NCBI GenBank assembly: GCA_019683665.1
Contig: JADGIB010000051.1
Location: 1-15,876 of the forward strand
Direction of reading: 5' to 3'
From: Solirubrobacteraceae bacterium
GTDB lineage: Bacteria > Actinomycetota > Thermoleophilia > Solirubrobacterales > Solirubrobacteraceae
Length of the DNA: 15,876 bases
Shown in pieces: positions 11,272 through 15,876 of this stretch. The position numbers were made by a program, and so were the translations under genes. Position 1 is the stretch's first letter, and each line of letters starts with the position of its first letter. Below the pieces are notes generated by a model, which ran no database searches, was not told the origin of the DNA, and saw nothing but the letters and a program-made list of their open reading frames with translations.

Positions 11272-13134
11272 TCAGCGGGGACGGGGCGTCTCGTCGGCGA
11301 TGACGTGCGAGACGGCGTTGATGAGCGCCAGGTGCGTGAACGCCTGCGGGTAGTTGCCCAGGTGGCGGCCGCTCTCGGCGTCGAGCTCCTCGGCGTAGAG
11401 CCGCAGCGGCCCGGCGTAGGAGAGCAGCCGCTCGCACAGGGCCCGCGCCCGCTCGCGCTCGCCGATCTCGCTGAGGACGCTGACGAGCCAGAACGAGCAG
11501 ATGAGGAACGTCCCCTCGCGCCCGTGCAGCCCGTCGTCGGTCTCCTCGACGCGGTAGCGCAGGACGAGCCCGTTCTCGGTCAGCTCCTCGGCGATCGCCA
11601 TCGCGGTGTTGCGGACCCGCTCGTCGTCGGGCGGCAGGAAGCGCTGCAGCGGGATGAGCAGCGTCGAGGCGTCGAGCGCGTCGGTGCCGTAGTGCTGGCG
11701 GAAGACGCCCCGGTCGCTGACGCCGCGGGCGAGGACGTCGGCCTTGATCTCGCCGGCGACCGCCTCCCAGCGCGCGGCGAGCTCCTCGTCGCCGCGCAGC
11801 CGCGCGAGCGCGGCGCCGCGGTCGAGCGCGACCCAGCACATGACCTTCGACGAGACGTAGTGCTGGGGCTCGCCGCGGGCCTCCCAGATCCCCTGGTCGG
11901 GCAGGTGCCAGACGCGCGAGGCGGCCTCGACCTGGTCGACGAGGACCGGCCACAGCCGCTCGGGGATGTGGTCGGTCGCCTTCGTGTGGATGTAGACCGA
12001 GTCGAGGACGGCGCCGTAGACGTCGTTCTGGCGCTGGTCGAAGGCGCCGTTGCCGATCCGCACCGGCCGCGCCCCCTCGTAGCCCTTGAGGTGGTCGAGC
12101 GTCGACTCGGTCAGGTCCTTCTGGCCGCGGATGCCGTACATGATCTGCAGCGACCCGTCCTCGTTGCGCTCGAGGTCGGCGACGTACTGGAGGAAGTCCT
12201 CGGCCTCCCAGTCCATGCCGAGCGCGTGCAGCCCCCAGAGCGTGAACGCGGCGTCGCGCATCCAGCAGTAGCGGTAGTCCCAGTTGCGCTCGCCGCCGGG
12301 CGTCTCGGGCAGCGACGTCGTCGGCGCGGCCACGAGCGCGCCGGTCGGCTGGAACGTCAGCCCCTTGAGGACGAGCGCCGAGCGCTGGAGGTGGACGCGC
12401 CACGGGTGGTCGGGGAACTCGCCGCTCTCCAGCCAGCGCCGCCAGAAGTGGCAGGTCCGGTCGATGCGCCGGAAGGCGTCCTCGGCGTTGCGCGGGACGT
12501 CGGCGTCGGACCGCCACGAGAGCGCGACGAACGCGGTCTCGCCCTCGCGCATGACGTGCCGGGCGCGGACGCGGTCGCCCTCGATCCCGCAGCGCAGGTC
12601 GCTCGTCAGGCGCAGCGGCGGCTCGCCTCCGCTCGTCGTGACGAACGACGTGCAGCCCTCCCCGGCCGGCTCGGCCTCCCAGGTCGCGCCGAGCGCGCCG
12701 TACTCGAACTGGGGCTCGCAGACGACCTCGAGCGGGACCTCGCCGTACGTGCAGGCGATCGTGCGCACGAGCATCCGCTCGGCGTCGAAGTCGGTCGGCG
12801 GGCGGACCTGGACGTCGGAGGCGGTGTCGTCGCGCCAGGGGCCGACGGTGAGCGCGTCGCGCACGACGAGCCAGCCGCTCTTCGTCATCCACGTCGTCTC
12901 GAGGACGTTCGTGCCCGGGATGTAGCGGCGCGCGGCCGGGACCGCGTTCCCGTAGGGGCCGACCCGGAACGCGCCGGCGCCGCGGTCCAGGAGCGCGCTG
13001 AACGCGCTCGGGCTGTCGAACCACGGCACGCAGAGCCACTCGACGGAGCCGTCGGGCGCCACGAGCGCGCCGGTGTGGCAGTCGGACAGGAAGGCGTACT
13101 CGGCGATCGGCGGGAAGGGCGACGGCGTCGTCAT
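11272..13134 (-). CDS. GH15 family glucoamylase / trehalase-like glycoside hydrolase
   Basis: A 620-residue cytoplasmic enzyme with no signal peptide. The N-terminal beta-sandwich (about 1-260) contains LCVPWFDSPSAFSALLDR. The (alpha/alpha)6 barrel follows, with the GH15 hallmark GERNWDYRYCWMRDAAFTLW, then GAFDQRQNDVYGAVLDS and LGNYPQAFTHLALINA. Glu418 in GIWEARG and Glu540 in GREGTFLICSFWLVS sit where GH15 enzymes carry the general acid and general base. In actinobacteria such proteins include the mycobacterial trehalase as well as glucoamylases and dextranases, so the substrate is an alpha-linked glucan or trehalose that cannot be fixed here. The ATG at 13134 lies 10 nt after a TACCCT box with no Shine-Dalgarno sequence. 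Upstream in-frame extension would run into the divergent aldehyde dehydrogenase gene. Confidence 0.93.
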   Translation of the reverse strand: MTTPSPFPPIAEYAFLSDCHTGALVAPDGSVEWLCVPWFDSPSAFSALLDRGAGAFRVGPYGNAVPAARRYIPGTNVLETTWMTKSGWLVVRDALTVGPWRDDTASDVQVRPPTDFDAERMLVRTIACTYGEVPLEVVCEPQFEYGALGATWEAEPAGEGCTSFVTTSGGEPPLRLTSDLRCGIEGDRVRARHVMREGETAFVALSWRSDADVPRNAEDAFRRIDRTCHFWRRWLESGEFPDHPWRVHLQRSALVLKGLTFQPTGALVAAPTTSLPETPGGERNWDYRYCWMRDAAFTLWGLHALGMDWEAEDFLQYVADLERNEDGSLQIMYGIRGQKDLTESTLDHLKGYEGARPVRIGNGAFDQRQNDVYGAVLDSVYIHTKATDHIPERLWPVLVDQVEAASRVWHLPDQGIWEARGEPQHYVSSKVMCWVALDRGAALARLRGDEELAARWEAVAGEIKADVLARGVSDRGVFRQHYGTDALDASTLLIPLQRFLPPDDERVRNTAMAIAEELTENGLVLRYRVEETDDGLHGREGTFLICSFWLVSVLSEIGERERARALCERLLSYAGPLRLYAEELDAESGRHLGNYPQAFTHLALINAVSHVIADETPRPR

Positions 13135-13144
13135 GGTGGGCGCG

Positions 13145-13150
13145 AGGGTA
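13145..13150 (-). promoter_or_regulatory. -10 box of the GH15 gene
   Basis: TACCCT on the minus strand ends 10 nt before the ATG at 13134. The hexamer is identical to the one proposed for the exporter (2374-2379), and the spacing equals that at 10170-10179. It predicts a near-leaderless transcript. Confidence 0.45.
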
Positions 13151-13184
13151 CGCGGGCCGGCGGCGGCGGGGCGCGATCCTTCTC

Positions 13185-13221
13185 GAACGCCGTTCAAATC
13201 GCTTGCGATGACTGATACGTT
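13185..13221 (+). promoter_or_regulatory. Aldehyde dehydrogenase promoter with two palindromes
   Basis: A -35-like TTCAAA (13193-13198), a 17-nt spacer and TACGTT (13216-13221) precede the ATG at 13228 by 6 nt, so the message is probably leaderless. The dyad GAACG-C-CGTTC (13185-13195) overlaps the -35. A second dyad, ATCGC-TT-GCGAT (13198-13209), fills the spacer. Both positions suit repressor binding. The regulator is not identifiable. Confidence 0.45.
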
Positions 13222-13227
13222 CGCGCC

Positions 13228-14667
13228 ATGAGCACGACCGCCACGCCCACGCTCCAGAACTTCATCGACGGCGCCTTCGTCGCTCCCGCCGAAGGGCGCA
13301 CCGATGCGGTGCTCAACCCGGCCACCGGCGAGACGATCGCTCACGCGCCGAGCTCGACGCAGGCGGACGTCGACCGCGCGGTGAAGGCCGCCCGGGCCGC
13401 GTTCGACGGCTGGATGAACACGACGCCGATGGAGCGCCAGGCGGCGCTGCTGAAGCTCGCCGACGCGATCGAGGAGCACGGCGACGAGATCGCCGAGCTC
13501 GAGGCCCGCAACGCGGGCAAGCCGCTGCAGGCCGTCAAGGACGACGAGATCGGCGCGATGGTCGACAACCTGCGCTTCTTCGCGGGGGCGGCCCGGCTGC
13601 TGGAGGGCAAGGCGACCGGGGAGTACCTCGAGGGCTACACGTCGATGATCCGCCGCGAGCCGGTCGGCGTCATCGGCCAGATCACCCCGTGGAACTACCC
13701 GCTGATGATGGCCGTCTGGAAGATCGGCCCCGCCCTGGCGACCGGGAACACCGTCGTGCTCAAGCCGGCGCCGACGACGCCGCTGACGACCCTGAAGCTG
13801 GCCGAGCTCGCCGCCGACATCCTCCCCAAGGGCGTCCTCAACGTCGTCGCCGGCGGCAACGAGGCGGGCGCCGCGATCGTCGAGCACGACGACGTCGACA
13901 TGGTCTCGCTCACCGGCTCGGTCGAGACCGGCAAGTGGATCGCCGAGCACGCCGCGCGGACGCTGAAGCGCGTCCACCTCGAGCTCGGCGGCAAGGCGCC
14001 GGTCATCGTCTTCGACGACGTCGACCTCGAGACCGCCCTGGAGACGATCGCCGGCACCGGCTACTACAACGCCGGCCAGGACTGCACGGCGGCCACGCGC
14101 GTGCTCGCCGCCTCGAAGGTCTACGACGACGTCGTCGCCGGCCTGGCCGAGCAGGCGAAGTCCTACGTCATGGGCGACACGCTGAGCCCGGACACGACGC
14201 TCGGGCCGGTGAACTCGCAGCGCCAGCGCGAGCGCGTCACCGGGTTCTTCGAGCGCGCGCCGGAGCACGCCGAGATCGTCACCGGCGGCAAGGCGCCCGA
14301 GCTGCCCGGGTTCTTCGTCGAGCCGACCGTGGTCGCCGGCCTGCGCCAGGACGACGAGATGATCCAGCGCGAGATCTTCGGCCCGGCGATCACCGTCCAG
14401 CAGTTCAGCGACGAGGCGCAGGCGATCGCCTGGGCCAACGGCACCCCGTACGGGCTGGCCTCGTCGGTGTGGACCCGCGACGTCGGCCGCGCGCTGCGCG
14501 TCAGCAAGGCGCTGCGCTTCGGGTGCGTGTGGATCAACGACCACATCCCGCTCGCCTCGGAGATGCCGCACGGCGGCTTCAAGCAGAGCGGCTACGGCAA
14601 GGACCTGTCGATGTACGCGCTCGAGGACTACACGGTCGTCAAGCACGTCATGGCGTCGCTCTCCTGA
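13228..14667 (+). CDS. Aldehyde dehydrogenase, gamma-aminobutyraldehyde dehydrogenase type
   Basis: A 479-residue NAD(P)+-dependent dehydrogenase oxidising an aldehyde to its acid in the cytoplasm. Catalytic residues are visible: Asn156 in TPWNYPL, Glu252 in LELGGKAP and the nucleophile Cys286 in AGQDCTAATR. The cofactor loop is SLTGSVETGKWIAE. The ending PHGGFKQSGYGKDLSMYALEDYTVVKHVM is characteristic of the gamma-aminobutyraldehyde/betaine-aldehyde subgroup such as E. coli PatD (474 residues). That suggests a step of putrescine breakdown to GABA. A broader aminoaldehyde or betaine-aldehyde substrate is possible. No aminotransferase, oxidase or permease for polyamines is adjacent, so the pathway assignment is from family only. 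The ATG at 13228 follows the palindromic promoter at 13185-13221. A hairpin follows the gene. Confidence 0.92.
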   Translation: MSTTATPTLQNFIDGAFVAPAEGRTDAVLNPATGETIAHAPSSTQADVDRAVKAARAAFDGWMNTTPMERQAALLKLADAIEEHGDEIAELEARNAGKPLQAVKDDEIGAMVDNLRFFAGAARLLEGKATGEYLEGYTSMIRREPVGVIGQITPWNYPLMMAVWKIGPALATGNTVVLKPAPTTPLTTLKLAELAADILPKGVLNVVAGGNEAGAAIVEHDDVDMVSLTGSVETGKWIAEHAARTLKRVHLELGGKAPVIVFDDVDLETALETIAGTGYYNAGQDCTAATRVLAASKVYDDVVAGLAEQAKSYVMGDTLSPDTTLGPVNSQRQRERVTGFFERAPEHAEIVTGGKAPELPGFFVEPTVVAGLRQDDEMIQREIFGPAITVQQFSDEAQAIAWANGTPYGLASSVWTRDVGRALRVSKALRFGCVWINDHIPLASEMPHGGFKQSGYGKDLSMYALEDYTVVKHVMASLS

Positions 14668-14689
14668 CGCCCGCCGGACCGCTCGCGAC

Positions 14690-14726
14690 GGCCGCCGGAG
14701 GGGCCACCGTGCAACTTCCGGCGGCC
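14690..14726 (+). terminator. Hairpin after the aldehyde dehydrogenase gene
   Basis: GGCCGCCGGA (14690-14699) pairs perfectly with TCCGGCGGCC (14717-14726). A G.U and a G-C pair extend it inwards. It begins 22 nt after the stop codon and has no T tract. Its 3' arm lies in the -35 zone of the sigma factor promoter, so termination and initiation signals are interleaved. Confidence 0.5.
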
Positions 14727-14734
14727 TGAGGGGT

Positions 14735-14740
14735 TAGAGT
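14735..14740 (+). promoter_or_regulatory. -10 box of the sigma factor gene
   Basis: TAGAGT within GGGTTAGAGT lies 18 nt before the GTG at 14759, giving a leader of roughly 11 nt with only a weak purine run. CAACTT (14712-14717) is 17 nt upstream but is not a clear -35. Confidence 0.35.
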
Positions 14741-14758
14741 CGCCGAAACGGGGCCATC

Positions 14759-15876
14759 GTGGAAGCGGGCGCACTCCAAGCACCAGCCGGGATCAGCCGG
14801 CTCTCGATCTCGACGCCGCTCCTGCGGCTGCGCTCGGACGAGCAGCTCGTCGCCCTGTTCCGGGCCGGCAACGACGACGCCTTCCAGGTCATCTTCGACC
14901 GCTACGGCCAGCGGCTGTTCGCCTACGCGCGCCAGATGCTCGGCGGGTCGCGCCAGGACGCCGAGGACGCGCTCCAGGACGTGTTCCTGCGCGCGTACGC
15001 GGCGCTGCGCGCCAGCGACCGGCCCGTCTCGCTGCGCGCCTGGCTCTACCGGGTGGCCCACAACCGCTGCATCGACCAGCTGCGGCGGCCGGTGCCCGCC
15101 CACGCCGACGTCTTCGACCTGTCGCGCACGCCGCTGCGCGACCCGATCGAGGAGGCCCAGCGCCGCGAGGACCTGCGCCGCCTGGTCGAGGACGTCCAGC
15201 GGCTGCCCGAGGCGCAGCGCTCCGCGCTGCTCATGCGCGAGATGGACGGGCTCAGCTACCAGGAGCTGGCCGAGGCGCTCGACGTCACCGTCCCGGCGGT
15301 GAAGTCGCTGCTCGTCCGCGCCCGGATCGGGCTCGTCGAGGCGATCGAGGCGCGCGAGACCGCGTGCTCGGAGATCCGCAGCGACCTCATGGCCTCCTAC
15401 GACCGCGGGGTGCGCGCGAGCGGGAAGGCGCGCCGGCACCTGCGCGACTGCGCGGCCTGCCGTGCCTACCGGGCCCAGCTGCGCACCGTCCAGCGCGGGC
15501 TCACCGCGCTCGCCCCCTCCCCCGGCCCGCTCGGCCTGGCCGCGAAGCTCCTGGGGATCGGCGGGGGCGCCGGCGGCGCGGCGGCGGGCGGCGGAGCCGT
15601 CGTCGGCGGCGGCGCGGCGACCGCCACCGCGTGCAAGGTCGCGGCGATCGTCTGCTCGGCCGCGCTCGTGACCGGGGCGGCCGGGAACCTCGAGAGCACG
15701 GTGAAGCGCTACGTCGGCTCGCTGCCGGCGGCGATCGGCGTCGAGCCGCGGGCGGCCGACCGGGCCGAGCGCGCGGCGGCCGCGGCGCCGGCGTCCGACC
15801 GCCGCGCGCTGGCCCGCTCCCCGCTCGAGCGCCTGACCGCGCCCCCGGCGGCCGCGGCGACCGCCCGGCCGCAGGC
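14759..15876 (+). CDS. Sigma-70 family (ECF-like) factor with C-terminal zinc-finger-like motif and hydrophobic segment, partial
   Basis: Incomplete: the frame is open to the window end (372 codons seen). Region sigma-2 is about 26-110: SDEQLVALFRAGNDDAFQVI, DAEDALQDVFLRAY and WLYRVAHNRCIDQLRR. Region sigma-4 is about 139-197: RLPEAQRSALLMREMDGLSY, then the helix-turn-helix ELAEALDVTVPAVKSLLVRAR. Next comes His227-x3-Cys231-x2-Cys234 in RHLRDCAACRAY, the motif of zinc-binding anti-sigma domains. A glycine/alanine-rich hydrophobic stretch (about 261-309, VAAIVCSAALVTGAAG) follows, then an Ala/Arg/Pro-rich tail. The layout suggests a sigma factor fused to its own regulatory, possibly membrane-tethering, module. 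GTG at 14759 is the start fitting the TAGAGT box. Target promoters are unknown. Confidence 0.88.
   Translation, partial: MEAGALQAPAGISRLSISTPLLRLRSDEQLVALFRAGNDDAFQVIFDRYGQRLFAYARQMLGGSRQDAEDALQDVFLRAYAALRASDRPVSLRAWLYRVAHNRCIDQLRRPVPAHADVFDLSRTPLRDPIEEAQRREDLRRLVEDVQRLPEAQRSALLMREMDGLSYQELAEALDVTVPAVKSLLVRARIGLVEAIEARETACSEIRSDLMASYDRGVRASGKARRHLRDCAACRAYRAQLRTVQRGLTALAPSPGPLGLAAKLLGIGGGAGGAAAGGGAVVGGGAATATACKVAAIVCSAALVTGAAGNLESTVKRYVGSLPAAIGVEPRAADRAERAAAAAPASDRRALARSPLERLTAPPAAAATARPQ

Noticed and set aside
10327..13215. A 962-codon plus-strand frame antisense to the GH15 gene
   Set aside because: Low-complexity Arg/Ala/Gly-rich translation with no domain. It covers a clear GH15 gene on the other strand.
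15540..15640. GC-rich repetitive-looking tract near the window end
   Set aside because: It stays in frame within the sigma factor and encodes its Gly/Ala-rich hydrophobic segment. No repeat unit is conserved.
1..15876. Mobile element, CRISPR array, toxin-antitoxin pair or defence island
   Set aside because: No transposase, integrase, spaced repeats, tRNA attachment site or recognised defence gene is present, and composition and coding style look uniform across the window.

Overview
The window is very GC-rich DNA from a bacterium, with coding capacity on almost every base. The likely source is an actinobacterium of the Thermoleophilia (Solirubrobacterales: Conexibacter, Solirubrobacter or Patulibacter type). 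This lineage call is inference. It rests on three things: base composition, the C-terminal domain of the secreted hydrolase (a surface-protein tail I associate with that class), and a sigma factor carrying an appended zinc-binding motif and hydrophobic segment. I see no tRNA, rRNA, CRISPR array, insertion sequence or prophage gene. It reads as ordinary chromosome, not a mobile island.

Layout. (1) 2-1734: a family 2 glycosyltransferase on the minus strand diverges from a coupled pair on the plus strand, a 70-residue biotin carrier protein and a crotonase-fold protein that closely resembles methylmalonyl-CoA decarboxylase. (2) 1751-3848: a TetR regulator diverges from a DHA2-type drug exporter, the classic local repressor/efflux arrangement. 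(3) 4037-5302: a lone BioF-like enzyme. (4) 5357-7813: a large secreted multi-domain alpha/beta hydrolase on the minus strand. (5) 7980-10159: a minus-strand operon of rubredoxin, a GerW/YtfJ-family protein and a membrane protein with a degenerate spermidine-synthase domain. (6) 10190-10774: a NUDT19-like Nudix hydrolase that diverges from that operon across only 30 bp. (7) 10776-13134: a minus-strand set of a GH15 glucoamylase/trehalase, an unannotated 24-residue arginine-rich ORF and a small UspA-like protein. (8) 13228-14667: an aldehyde dehydrogenase of the gamma-aminobutyraldehyde type. (9) 14759 to the window end: a sigma-70 family factor that runs off the edge.

The most instructive pattern is in the promoters. 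Many genes have a TANNNT hexamer 6-10 nt before the start codon and no Shine-Dalgarno sequence, which predicts leaderless or near-leaderless transcripts. In two divergent intergenic regions (695-704 and 10170-10179) the -10 hexamers of opposite strands overlap and share one TA step within a common GGTATCGT core. The regulatory sites were read by eye and are less certain than the genes.

I find no single system that is clearly new. The best candidates for follow-up are the coupled carrier/decarboxylase pair, the shared-TA bidirectional promoters, the coupled 24-residue ORF, the rubredoxin/GerW/aminopropyltransferase-like operon and the tethered-looking sigma factor.
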